41,687 nucleotides of DNA, taken from contig JAGBFU010000060.1 in NCBI GenBank assembly GCA_017936285.1, positions 1-41,687 of the forward strand, given 5' to 3'. Positions within the stretch are counted from its first letter, which is position 1; the number at the start of each line of letters is the position of its first letter. This DNA comes from Marinifilaceae bacterium. Lineage in GTDB: Bacteria > Bacteroidota > Bacteroidia > Bacteroidales > Marinifilaceae. The translations under genes were made by a program, and so were the position numbers. Positions 31,138 through 40,996 of the stretch are shown in pieces. The notes under the pieces are model-generated. The model was not told the origin of the DNA and made no database searches. It saw nothing but the letters and a program-made list of their open reading frames with translations.

Positions 31138-32691
31138 ATGAATACAAGACGTTTTATTAAGATTCTTCCAGGCGCCGAGGTAGGACGTGTGGATAAAATT
31201 ACGTGTGAGAAAGAGGGTATATCATCGTTAGATTTGATGGAGCGTGCTGCTGAAGTGTGGTGTGACCATTTTACCGGAAGGTATGGTAGCGATAATCCGG
31301 TTTTGGTATTGTGCGGTCCAGGTAATAACGGTGGTGACGGATTGGCCATAGCACGTATACTAAATAGTAAAGGGTACTCTGTAGATTGTGCTTTGTTTAC
31401 CTATGGCCATACTCAGTCTGAAGATAACATTGCTAATTGTGATAGATTAGCAGGTACATCTGTTCGTTTTAAAAAGTATAACGAATATGTGCAGGGAGCT
31501 TTTCAAGTCCCTTATGATGCCGTGGTGATTGATGCATTATTCGGTGTGGGATTAAAATCTCCGGTTGAGTCCTCGTTCGCAGAGCTTATAATGGATGTTA
31601 ACGAGTGCAATAACAGAATTATATCTGTAGATATTCCTAGTGGATTGATGCCAGAGAATAATGCAGGCGTTGATCGTCGTTGCATTATTATGGCCGATGA
31701 GACTTATACCTTCCAGGCTCCAAAGTTAGCTTTCCTGTTTGGTGAGAATGTCAATTACGTTGGATATTGGCATATATTAAATATAGGTCTTGATAAAATT
31801 GCAATTAATGAAGCAGCAGGAAATTGGTTTGGCATAACCGAGAGTTATATCCGCTATGCAATGCCAAATGTCAGATTGTTTGCACACAAGGGGGTCAATG
31901 GACGTGCTGCGTTGATTGCTGGTCGTGGAAATATGGTTGGTGCTGCTATCCTTGCTTCAATGGCTGCTGTCAGATCGGGTGTAGGTTTAATGAATACATA
32001 CCTTCCTGAGACCGGCCTGAATGCCTTGTTGAGTAGAGTGCCCGAGGCTATTCCGAAGATTTTCGGCGGAACAGAGAACTGCTTCTCAGATATTACAGAA
32101 CCTGATCAATATAATGCTATCGCTGTTGGCCCCGGTATGGGAACTCGCCAAAGTTCAATAGATGGTCTGGGACAGTTAATCAAGAACTCAGCGTGCAAAC
32201 TTATCATTGATGCCGATGCTATCAATATATTGTCTGAGAATCGTGATTGGTTGAGATTGTTGAACGGACGTGCAATTATGACTCCACATATTCGTGAGTT
32301 TGAGCGTTTGGTTGGAAGTTGGAGTGACGATTATGAGCGTCTTACAAAGTTGACTGCTTTTGCTTCTGAGTATGGAGTATGCGTTATATTAAAGGATGCA
32401 TATACAACTATTGCATTGCCAGACGGAACTTGTCTCTTTAACAATACCGGAAATCCGGGGTTGGCGAAGGGTGGCTCAGGAGATGTTTTGACAGGAGTGC
32501 TACTCGGTTTAATCTCATCAAGAGTTCCTTTGGATGTAGCAGCTGTACTGGGTGTATATGCGCATGGTTTAACTGCCGATATCCTGATTTCACAATATGG
32601 TTTGAGAGGAATCTCTCCATTTATGGTTGCTGAAAATCTTGGATTGGCATGGAAAAAGATGGAGAAGAATTTTGTAAAACCAAAATGGTAA
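31138..32691 (+). CDS. nnr: Bifunctional NAD(P)H-hydrate epimerase/dehydratase
   Basis: The 517-residue fusion repairs damaged NAD(P)H hydrates. The N-terminal epimerase (about residues 1-215) has CGPGNNGGDGLAIAR at about 60 and DALFGVGL. The C-terminal ADP-dependent dehydratase (about 240-510) has VGPGMGT, the Asp-containing LIIDADAIN, and the catalytic GNPGLAKGGSGDVLTG near the end. This fused form is common in bacteria. The divergent tRNA promoter lies upstream. A 7-of-8 -7 element, TACTTTAG, at 31109-31116 may drive it. The stop overlaps the following gene. Confidence 0.95.
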   Translation: MNTRRFIKILPGAEVGRVDKITCEKEGISSLDLMERAAEVWCDHFTGRYGSDNPVLVLCGPGNNGGDGLAIARILNSKGYSVDCALFTYGHTQSEDNIANCDRLAGTSVRFKKYNEYVQGAFQVPYDAVVIDALFGVGLKSPVESSFAELIMDVNECNNRIISVDIPSGLMPENNAGVDRRCIIMADETYTFQAPKLAFLFGENVNYVGYWHILNIGLDKIAINEAAGNWFGITESYIRYAMPNVRLFAHKGVNGRAALIAGRGNMVGAAILASMAAVRSGVGLMNTYLPETGLNALLSRVPEAIPKIFGGTENCFSDITEPDQYNAIAVGPGMGTRQSSIDGLGQLIKNSACKLIIDADAINILSENRDWLRLLNGRAIMTPHIREFERLVGSWSDDYERLTKLTAFASEYGVCVILKDAYTTIALPDGTCLFNNTGNPGLAKGGSGDVLTGVLLGLISSRVPLDVAAVLGVYAHGLTADILISQYGLRGISPFMVAENLGLAWKKMEKNFVKPKW

Positions 32692-33839
32692 AACGTTTGC
32701 CTGTTATGAGAAGTGTATTTTTTCTGATGGTTGTGGCTCTTATGGGGCTTACTTTTACCTCTGTTGCTCAAAAGAAGAAGGATGTTGAAGAGGTGCCGCA
32801 ACTGGAGATGCGTCTTGACTATTCCTTACCTAAGGTACTTTTTAAGGTGGATGTTAAGCTGCAGGAGATTCACTCGGTGCCGGGACCATACCACTCTTAT
32901 GCATCATCAATGTTGGGAATAGAACCTGATATTGTGAGCGAGGGCTCAAAGTGGAGTTTGAGCGGAATGAGTATCACTCCATTTTATGTACCCGATCAGG
33001 CATGCCGTTTCTCTATGGTATCAACACTTGAGAATGAGTTGGTTCAGTTGTCGGTAACACCTGACGGATTGTTGGCAGGTGTAGGAGTCACAACAGACTA
33101 TAATATGCCTGTTTCTGGTGGTGAAGCTGTTTTGAATAGTTCAGATGTAAAAACGCCTAAACTCTATGAGGTGGGAAGTTTTAACTTTTTGGAGTATATT
33201 GTTGATAGCGTATTTGTAGAAGTTAAAGGACCCAGAAATACCGTAACTCAGCAATTTGATCCAAATTCTCCATATCATTACGAGATTAAACGCGATACTC
33301 AGGCTGTTCGCGAGATTCTGGATAAGATTTATGATTTAAGAACGGACAGAAATGATCTGTTACGTGGAGATCGAGAGTTAGAGGAGAATGTTTCGCTATC
33401 TACAGTTCTGAGTCGTTATGATAAGTTGGAGAAGGAGTACTTTGCACTATTTTTAGGTGTGAATGATACTCTTGAACACTCTTATACATTCTATGTTGAG
33501 CCTCAGAATATCAAAACAGGTCAGGTGGTGTTGAGAATCTCTGAGAGTAAAGGAGTTGTCTCTGCTAAGGAGAGTAGTGCCAAGCCTCTTATTTTAACTT
33601 ACGGGAGTGTCATGTTACCACAACAAACTGCAGAAACCCCAATGGAAGGAGATTTGGCATACCGAGTTGCTGCCTCAACTACAATTACAGTCAGTTACGA
33701 TAACCGCGAGTTGACAAAATTTAATGCAATTATTCCTCAATGGGGTGTGATTCAGTGTTTTACTCCATTGGAACTGTCTAGATTGAGGTTGGAGTTCTAT
33801 CCACAATACGGAACATTAAAGAGTGCAGTGGAAAAATAA
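32685..33839 (+). CDS. DUF4831 family protein, exported
   Basis: The 384-residue protein starts with a hydrophobic signal segment (RSVFFLMVVALMGLTFTSVAQ) cleaved after SVAQ or thereabouts. The rest looks soluble and beta-rich. I place it in DUF4831, a Bacteroidales family without known function, from the SVPGPYHSYASSMLGIEP segment and the later RDTQAVREILDKIYDLRTDR. The start is the ATG at 32685, which overlaps the nnr stop by 7 bases; MRS at 32706 is an alternative. It precedes a ClC channel gene by 13 bases and may share its transcript. Confidence 0.8.
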   Translation: MVKRLPVMRSVFFLMVVALMGLTFTSVAQKKKDVEEVPQLEMRLDYSLPKVLFKVDVKLQEIHSVPGPYHSYASSMLGIEPDIVSEGSKWSLSGMSITPFYVPDQACRFSMVSTLENELVQLSVTPDGLLAGVGVTTDYNMPVSGGEAVLNSSDVKTPKLYEVGSFNFLEYIVDSVFVEVKGPRNTVTQQFDPNSPYHYEIKRDTQAVREILDKIYDLRTDRNDLLRGDRELEENVSLSTVLSRYDKLEKEYFALFLGVNDTLEHSYTFYVEPQNIKTGQVVLRISESKGVVSAKESSAKPLILTYGSVMLPQQTAETPMEGDLAYRVAASTTITVSYDNRELTKFNAIIPQWGVIQCFTPLELSRLRLEFYPQYGTLKSAVEK

Positions 33840-33852
33840 TTAACTGTCTGAT

Positions 33853-35661
33853 ATGAGGAGAGTTGTTAAGTTATGGTATGACTCTCTTTTGTCGTGGCGT
33901 GCAACCCACATAAAAGAGAGAGACTTTATTATAGTATTAAGTATCCTGGTCGGAATTATTTCCGGCCTGGCTACTATGCTTTTGCATTTTTCGGTTCACT
34001 CATTGTATGAGTATGTATCGCATTTTGTATCTACCGGAACAAGTTATCTGTTCTTTATTGTACCATTGGTAGGTATTTTGTTGACGGCACTTTTTGTCAA
34101 ATATGTTGTTCGTGATGATATCAGCCATGGAGTTACCAAGGTGTTGTATGCAATATCGCGCAAGAATAGTGTTTTGAGAAGCCACAATATGTACACGTCA
34201 ATGATTGGTAGTACCTTGACTATCGGCTTTGGTGGTTCTGTAGGAACCGAGGCTACGATTGTCCTTACCGGAGGTGCATTGGGATCTAATCTGGCTCGCT
34301 TCTTTAAGATGAATTACCGGGTTATGACCCTGATGATTGGATGTGGAGCAGCGGCAGCTGTTGCAGGAATTTTTAAGGCGCCTATCGCTGGAATAGCATT
34401 TACCCTGGAGGTTCTGATGCTGGATATGACAATGGCGAGTATGTTGCCATTGATGATATCTGCAATGGTGTCGTATGTTTTAGTTTATTTTGCAACAGGT
34501 GGTGATACTTTTTTAATGCTTGATGTAGATAAACTTGTTGAGATTCAGAACTCTTTTGAGTTCTTTGATGTGCTTCTGTATATTGCGCTTGGTGTATTGT
34601 GCGGAATGATTTCTGTATATTGCATCCGTACCAATATTCTTGTGGAGAGGTTACTGAAAAAGATTAAGAATTCATGGACAAGGGTAATCATCGGAGGAGT
34701 ATTGTTAGGTGCGGTTATTACATTGTTCCCGGTATTTTATGGAGAGGGATATGTTACTTTAAAGGAGTTATTGGCTAATGATTATGCTACTGCTGATGAA
34801 TATATCCTGTCGCACTCCATTTTCAACAATCTTGTTCCGAATCTGTGGCTTTTATTAATATATACTATAGGTCTGGTATTTGTTAAGGTTATAGCAACCG
34901 CTTTGACTAATGGAAGCGGTGGAGTTGGAGGAGTTTTTGCGCCAAGTCTCTTTACCGGTGGAATGACAGGTTTCTTGTTTGTAATATTAACCACAACTTT
35001 AGGGGTTGAATATGTGCCTGTTTCTCTGTTTGTTCTAGCGGGTATGGCAGGAGTTATGAGTGGGGTCATGAGTTCTCCGCTTACAGCGATGTTTTTGATT
35101 GCCGAGATGACCGGAAGCTACTTTTTGCTTGTTCCGTTTATGTTGACCTCGGTTGTGTCGTACCTGACATGCAGAGGAATGGAACCTCACTCTATTTATG
35201 CTCGCCGCTTGGCCAAGATGGGTGAGTTGATTACCCATAACAAGGATAAGGCTGTATTGACTTTGATGCGATTGGAGAGTGTTATTGAGACCGATTTTCA
35301 GGAGATAAGATCGTCATACTCTTTAGGAACATTGGTTTCGCATATAGCTAAGGCTCATCGTAATATTTTTCCAGTATTAGGTAAGAACAGAGCATTGGTT
35401 GGAATTGTTCTGCTTGATGATGTTCGTAATGTAATGTTCCAATCTGAACTTTACGATAAGTTATCAGTGAGTGATTTTATGTGTGCTCCGATAGCTATTA
35501 TTGATACTACCGATTCGATGGACGAGGTAGTGAAGAAATTTGAGAAGAGCAAGGCCTGGAATTTGCCGGTTATAAGCGAGGGTAAGTATATCGGTTTTGT
35601 CTCAAAATCAAGAATATTTGAAGCCTATCGTGATGAATTGAAACGCCATTCAGAGGATTAA
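33853..35661 (+). CDS. ClC-family chloride channel or antiporter with CBS domains
   Basis: The 602-residue protein has about ten to twelve membrane helices and a C-terminal CBS pair (about residues 470-600, ending VISEGKYIGFVSKSRIF). The selectivity motifs vary: GSVGTEATIV stands where ClC proteins usually have GREGP, keeping the gating Glu, and GGVFAPSLF keeps the GxFxP motif. The first GSGIP motif is replaced by DISHGVTKV. Transport direction and ion are therefore uncertain. It overlaps the SDR gene by one base. Confidence 0.9.
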   Translation: MRRVVKLWYDSLLSWRATHIKERDFIIVLSILVGIISGLATMLLHFSVHSLYEYVSHFVSTGTSYLFFIVPLVGILLTALFVKYVVRDDISHGVTKVLYAISRKNSVLRSHNMYTSMIGSTLTIGFGGSVGTEATIVLTGGALGSNLARFFKMNYRVMTLMIGCGAAAAVAGIFKAPIAGIAFTLEVLMLDMTMASMLPLMISAMVSYVLVYFATGGDTFLMLDVDKLVEIQNSFEFFDVLLYIALGVLCGMISVYCIRTNILVERLLKKIKNSWTRVIIGGVLLGAVITLFPVFYGEGYVTLKELLANDYATADEYILSHSIFNNLVPNLWLLLIYTIGLVFVKVIATALTNGSGGVGGVFAPSLFTGGMTGFLFVILTTTLGVEYVPVSLFVLAGMAGVMSGVMSSPLTAMFLIAEMTGSYFLLVPFMLTSVVSYLTCRGMEPHSIYARRLAKMGELITHNKDKAVLTLMRLESVIETDFQEIRSSYSLGTLVSHIAKAHRNIFPVLGKNRALVGIVLLDDVRNVMFQSELYDKLSVSDFMCAPIAIIDTTDSMDEVVKKFEKSKAWNLPVISEGKYIGFVSKSRIFEAYRDELKRHSED

Positions 35662-36449
35662 TGATACGTTTTGATAGTATAAAGGGATATACTGCTTTAG
35701 TAACCGGAGCAACTTCAGGTATAGGTTTGGCCTATTCTGAGCTTTTAGCGCAAAGTGGATGCAAAGTAATATTGGTTAGTATAGAGTCGTCAGTAAGCCA
35801 TATTGCAACCGACTTATGCAATAGGTATGGGGTTGAGAGTATGGGTATTGAACTTGACCTCGCACATAAGGATAGTGCCGATAAATTGTATGCGTGGTGT
35901 AAAAACAATGGTGTAGAGGTTGATATTTTAATCAACAATGCAGGAATATTCTATTTTAAAGAGTTAATTTTGCTGCCACAAACAAAGGTCGAGGCAATGA
36001 TGAATCTGCATATGGTTACGGTTGCCAAATTGACACGTCTGTTTGCTATAGGGATGTGTGACCGAAAGAGGGGATATATCCTTAATATGTCATCAATTTG
36101 TGCAGATATGCCTAATCCCGGATTGACAATGTATGCATCCACTAAGGCTTTTGTAAAAAGTTTTACAACTTCGATGTGGTATGAACTCAGGGATTATGGC
36201 ATAAATATCTGTTGTGTAACACCTGGAGGTGTTGCTACAGGTTTGTATAGTGTTGATGAAAAGTGGATAAAGTTGGGATTGAAGTTTGGTGTATTAGCTA
36301 CGCCCGAGAACATTGCGAAGAGAGGCATTGATGCTATGTTGAGGGGTAGGCGACTAATAACTCCCTACCCAATTAACCGCTTTTTTGTATGGTTGGTTAA
36401 TGGTGTTCCAACCTGGCTAAGAATGAAATTGAAAAGAAAATTTTTATAA
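35661..36449 (+). CDS. SDR-family NAD(P)-dependent oxidoreductase
   Basis: The 262-residue protein is a classical short-chain dehydrogenase: TGATSGIG at about residue 16, INNAG at about 90, catalytic Ser in LNMSS, and YASTK with Tyr and Lys around 160. The substrate is unknown. The C-terminal segment, with NRFFVWLVNGVPTWLRMKLK, is hydrophobic and basic, suggesting membrane association as in DltE/DHRS-like members. It starts in a TAATG overlap with the ClC gene and is 9 bases before the ABC-F gene. Confidence 0.9.
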   Translation: MIRFDSIKGYTALVTGATSGIGLAYSELLAQSGCKVILVSIESSVSHIATDLCNRYGVESMGIELDLAHKDSADKLYAWCKNNGVEVDILINNAGIFYFKELILLPQTKVEAMMNLHMVTVAKLTRLFAIGMCDRKRGYILNMSSICADMPNPGLTMYASTKAFVKSFTTSMWYELRDYGINICCVTPGGVATGLYSVDEKWIKLGLKFGVLATPENIAKRGIDAMLRGRRLITPYPINRFFVWLVNGVPTWLRMKLKRKFL

Positions 36450-38075
<1,626 letters not shown>

Positions 38076-38106
38076 TAGCGACTGACTTTTTGTCATATTA
38101 ATTGAG

Positions 38107-38123
38107 TTGGCACACGCTTTGCA
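38107..38123 (+). promoter_or_regulatory. Sigma-54-like -24/-12 sequence upstream of htpG
   Basis: TTGGCACACGCTTTGCA fits TTGGCAC-N5-TTGCA, with TGGCAC at 38108-38113 and TTGCA at 38119-38123. Transcription would start near 38134. No TAnnTTTG element is visible in 38124-38186. The same bases form the left arm of a terminator hairpin, so the match may be partly a by-product. Confidence 0.35.
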
Positions 38124-38158
38124 TGGTTCATTTCGTAATGACGTGCAAAGCGTTTTTT
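38114..38158 (+). terminator. Terminator after the ABC-F gene
   Basis: ACGCTTTGCA (38114-38123) pairs with TGCAAAGCGT (38144-38153), extended inside by TCATT/AATGA, and is followed by six T residues. Confidence 0.85.
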
Positions 38159-38186
38159 AATTGTGAAATTTTAAAAACTTAATAAT

Positions 38187-40241
38187 ATGGCAAATAGCGG
38201 AAAAATAGGGGTTTCAACTAAGGATTTGTTCCCCATTATCAAGAAGTTTCTCTACTCAGATCACGATATTTTCTTGAGAGAGATTGTATCAAATGCTGTT
38301 GATGCAACACAAAAATTGAAGGTGTTGGCCTCTTCTGGTGAGTTTAAGGGCGAGACAGGTTCTTTGAAGGTGACAGTAAAGGCTGACAAAGATGCGGGTA
38401 CTTTGACCGTTTCCGATAATGGTATCGGAATGACCGAGGAGGAGGTTGAGAAGTATATCAACCAAATTGCATTCTCGGGAGCAGAGGAGTTTTTGGAGAA
38501 GCATAAGGATGATGCTGCAACAATTATCGGACACTTTGGTTTGGGATTCTACTCTTCATTTATGGTGAGTGACTCTGTTGACATTATTACCAAGTCATAC
38601 AAAGAGGGAGCTCAGGCTGTAAAGTGGAGCTGTAAGGGTGAAACAGAATATACCATCGAGCCGGCAGAGCGTAGCGAGCGCGGAACCGATATTATAATGC
38701 ATATCTCAGAGGATGAGAAGGAGTTCCTTGAGGATTCAAAAATCAAGTCCTTACTTGAGAAGTATTGTAAATTCTTGCCAATCGAGATTGTTTATGGCAA
38801 GAAACAGGAGTGGAAAGATGGTAAGTATGTAGATACCGATGAGGACAATGTAATCAATGATACAAAACCGGCATGGACAAAGAAACCGTCGGAGTTGAAA
38901 GAGGAGGATTATTCAAACTTCTATCATCAGCTATATCCAATGGCTGAGGAGCCTTTGTTCCATATCCATTTGAATGTAGATTATCCATTTACTTTGACAG
39001 GAATCTTGTACTTCCCTAAGATTAACAATCGTTTTGAGATTCAGAAGAACAAGATTCAGTTATACTGCAATCAGGTATATGTAACCGATACAGTTGAGGG
39101 AATTGTTCCGGACTATCTGACTCTGTTGCATGGAGTAATAGACTCTCCCGACATTCCATTGAATGTATCGCGTTCATATTTGCAGAGTGATAGAAAAGTA
39201 AAGCAGATTTCAAGCCACATTACCAAAAAGGTAGCCGACAGCTTGAGCGATATTTTCAAGAACAATCGTTCGGAGTATGAGGAGAAGTGGAACGATTTGA
39301 AGATATTTATTCAGTATGGAATGTTGACCGATGAGAAGTTCCAGGAGAGAGCCATGAAGATTGTTATGGTTCAGAATACCGAGAAGAAGTTCTACACTTT
39401 GGAGGAGTATAAGGAGCTTATCAAGGATAATCAAACCGATAAGGATAATAAGGTCATTGCCCTTTATGCAACCAATGTTGAGGAGCAATATAGCTACATT
39501 CAGAATGCGAAGAGCCGTGGCTACGATGTTCTTGTAATGGATGGACAACTTGACACTCACTTTATTGCTCTGCTTGAACAGAAAGACGAAAATATTCGCT
39601 ATGTTCGTGTGGATTCCGATGTTATTGACAAACTTATCCAAAAGGCCGATGCAAAGCAGACAACCTTCACTGCAGAGGAGCAAGAGGAGATGCGTATGGT
39701 ATTCGATACCCAGCTTCCTAAGGGTGAGGCTATGTATCATGTAACATTTGAGGCTATGGGTGCCGATGCTGAACCTGTAATTGTTACTCGTTCAGAGTTT
39801 ATGCGTCGTATGAAGGATATGGCAGCTATGAATCCTCAGATGAGCTATTTTGGTTCAATGGGTGACCAGTACAATTTGGTTGTAAATACCGATCATCCAC
39901 TTTCTCAGAGAGTTTTAAGCGAGGAGAAGCGTGCATTAGGAGTTGCAATTGAGCCACTTACAACCGAGATTCAGGCTTTGAATGGTCAGATTGCAGAGAT
40001 TGATACTCTTAACAAGGATCTTAAGGCAGACGAAATTCCACAATCTGACAAGGATAGAAAGGCTGATCTTCAGAAGCAGATTGATAGCTTGAAGGAGAAG
40101 AAGAGTGAGTTGTTGAGCAACTATGGTAAGGATAACAAGCTTGTTGGTCAGCTTATCGACTTGGCTCTGCTTGCTAACGGATTGTTGAAGGGCGAGGCTC
40201 TTAGCAAGTTCGTTAAGCGTAGCGTGGAGTTGATTAATTAG
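38187..40241 (+). CDS. htpG: Molecular chaperone HtpG (Hsp90)
   Basis: The 684-residue Hsp90 has the GHKL ATPase residues: EIVSNAVDA at about 33 and DNGIGM at about 77, then GHFGLGFYSSFMV at about 112. The middle domain follows, with YCNQVYVTD and NVSRSYLQSD. The C-terminal dimerisation domain carries an extra charged, coiled-coil-like segment (about residues 590-660) that makes it longer than the enterobacterial protein; such an extension is common in Bacteroidota. The MEEVD tail is absent. The upstream region has a sigma-54-like match. Confidence 0.97.
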   Translation: MANSGKIGVSTKDLFPIIKKFLYSDHDIFLREIVSNAVDATQKLKVLASSGEFKGETGSLKVTVKADKDAGTLTVSDNGIGMTEEEVEKYINQIAFSGAEEFLEKHKDDAATIIGHFGLGFYSSFMVSDSVDIITKSYKEGAQAVKWSCKGETEYTIEPAERSERGTDIIMHISEDEKEFLEDSKIKSLLEKYCKFLPIEIVYGKKQEWKDGKYVDTDEDNVINDTKPAWTKKPSELKEEDYSNFYHQLYPMAEEPLFHIHLNVDYPFTLTGILYFPKINNRFEIQKNKIQLYCNQVYVTDTVEGIVPDYLTLLHGVIDSPDIPLNVSRSYLQSDRKVKQISSHITKKVADSLSDIFKNNRSEYEEKWNDLKIFIQYGMLTDEKFQERAMKIVMVQNTEKKFYTLEEYKELIKDNQTDKDNKVIALYATNVEEQYSYIQNAKSRGYDVLVMDGQLDTHFIALLEQKDENIRYVRVDSDVIDKLIQKADAKQTTFTAEEQEEMRMVFDTQLPKGEAMYHVTFEAMGADAEPVIVTRSEFMRRMKDMAAMNPQMSYFGSMGDQYNLVVNTDHPLSQRVLSEEKRALGVAIEPLTTEIQALNGQIAEIDTLNKDLKADEIPQSDKDRKADLQKQIDSLKEKKSELLSNYGKDNKLVGQLIDLALLANGLLKGEALSKFVKRSVELIN

Positions 40242-40271
40242 GTAATTCTAATTAATAGTGTATTATAGATG

Positions 40272-40310
40272 GGCGAGGTTTCAAGCATGAAGCCTCGCCT
40301 ATTGTTTTTA
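40272..40310 (+). terminator. Terminator of htpG
   Basis: GGCGAGGTTTCA (40272-40283) pairs with TGAAGCCTCGCC (40288-40299) with one G-U pair and loop AGCA, followed by TATTGTTTTT. Confidence 0.85.
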
Positions 40311-40332
40311 TCTATTATAGTTGGTAATTTTG
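40301..40332 (+). promoter_or_regulatory. Promoter of mntP
   Basis: A weak -33 ATTG (40301-40304) and a full -7 TAATTTTG (40325-40332) are 20 bp apart. The TTG translation start that the open frame allows at 40321 falls inside it and is rejected. Confidence 0.6.
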
Positions 40333-40365
40333 GGGACTGATTTTCAAAGGCTGTTTAGAAGTTGT

Positions 40366-40920
40366 ATGACTCTATTTGATATGTTTTTGTTGGGAGTGGG
40401 CGAGGCAATGGATGCAAGTGCAGTCTCAATGGCAAAAGGAACCTCCACTAAAAGACCTATGCTGCGACACTATATGAGTGTTGGGTTGTGGTTTGGTGGG
40501 TTTCAAGCTATTATGACTCTCTTGGGCTATTTTGTTGGCTCGAAATTTGCTCATCTTGTTGAGAGTGTTGATCATTGGATTTCGTTTATTCTGCTTGCAC
40601 TTTTAGGTATTAATATGATAAAGGAGGCCCTTTCTAAGGATGAGGAGAGGGTTGATAGAAGTTATTCTGTAAAGACAATGCTGATTATGGCTATCGCAAC
40701 AAGTGTTGATGCTCTTGCGGTAGGAGTTTCGCTCGCCTTTATCCGTGTAAATATCTGGATGGCAGCACTTATTATTGGTGTTGTTACATTCGCATTATCG
40801 CTTGCCGGTCTGAAAATAGGAGCCATTTTTGGTAATAGGTACAAGTCAACCGCCGAAATTGTTGGCGGTATAATGTTGATTTTTATAGGTATCAGAATTC
40901 TGCTATCCCATTTGCTGTAA
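40366..40920 (+). CDS. mntP: Putative manganese efflux pump MntP
   Basis: The 184-residue protein has six predicted membrane helices in two inverted repeats. The paired signatures are GVGEAMDASAVSMAKG at about residue 9 and IATSVDALAVGVSLAF at about 106, with acidic residues that bind Mn in the family. The length is standard (about 185-190). The ATG at 40366 gives the family-typical N-terminus MTLFDMFLLG; an upstream TTG is inside the promoter. Confidence 0.93.
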   Translation: MTLFDMFLLGVGEAMDASAVSMAKGTSTKRPMLRHYMSVGLWFGGFQAIMTLLGYFVGSKFAHLVESVDHWISFILLALLGINMIKEALSKDEERVDRSYSVKTMLIMAIATSVDALAVGVSLAFIRVNIWMAALIIGVVTFALSLAGLKIGAIFGNRYKSTAEIVGGIMLIFIGIRILLSHLL

Positions 40921-40921
40921 G

Positions 40922-40952
40922 TTTGCAAACTTAGATTTCTTTGCTAAATTTG
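40922..40952 (+). promoter_or_regulatory. Promoter of the beta-propeller lipoprotein gene
   Basis: TTTG at 40922-40925 and TAAATTTG at 40945-40952 are 19 bp apart. The -33 box lies in a perfect palindrome, GTTTGCAAAC (40921-40930), which could be an operator or chance. Confidence 0.7.
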
Positions 40953-40996
40953 TAATTGATATTGTATGAGTTGATTTTACTAAATTCGTTGCTGAT

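Noticed and set aside
39210..39740. 176-codon antisense frame inside htpG
   Set aside because: It mirrors the conserved Hsp90 frame; the hydrophobic composition is a complement effect of Lys/Glu-rich codons.
40321..40365. TTG start adding 15 residues to MntP
   Set aside because: It overlaps the -7 promoter element, and the family N-terminus begins at the ATG at 40366.
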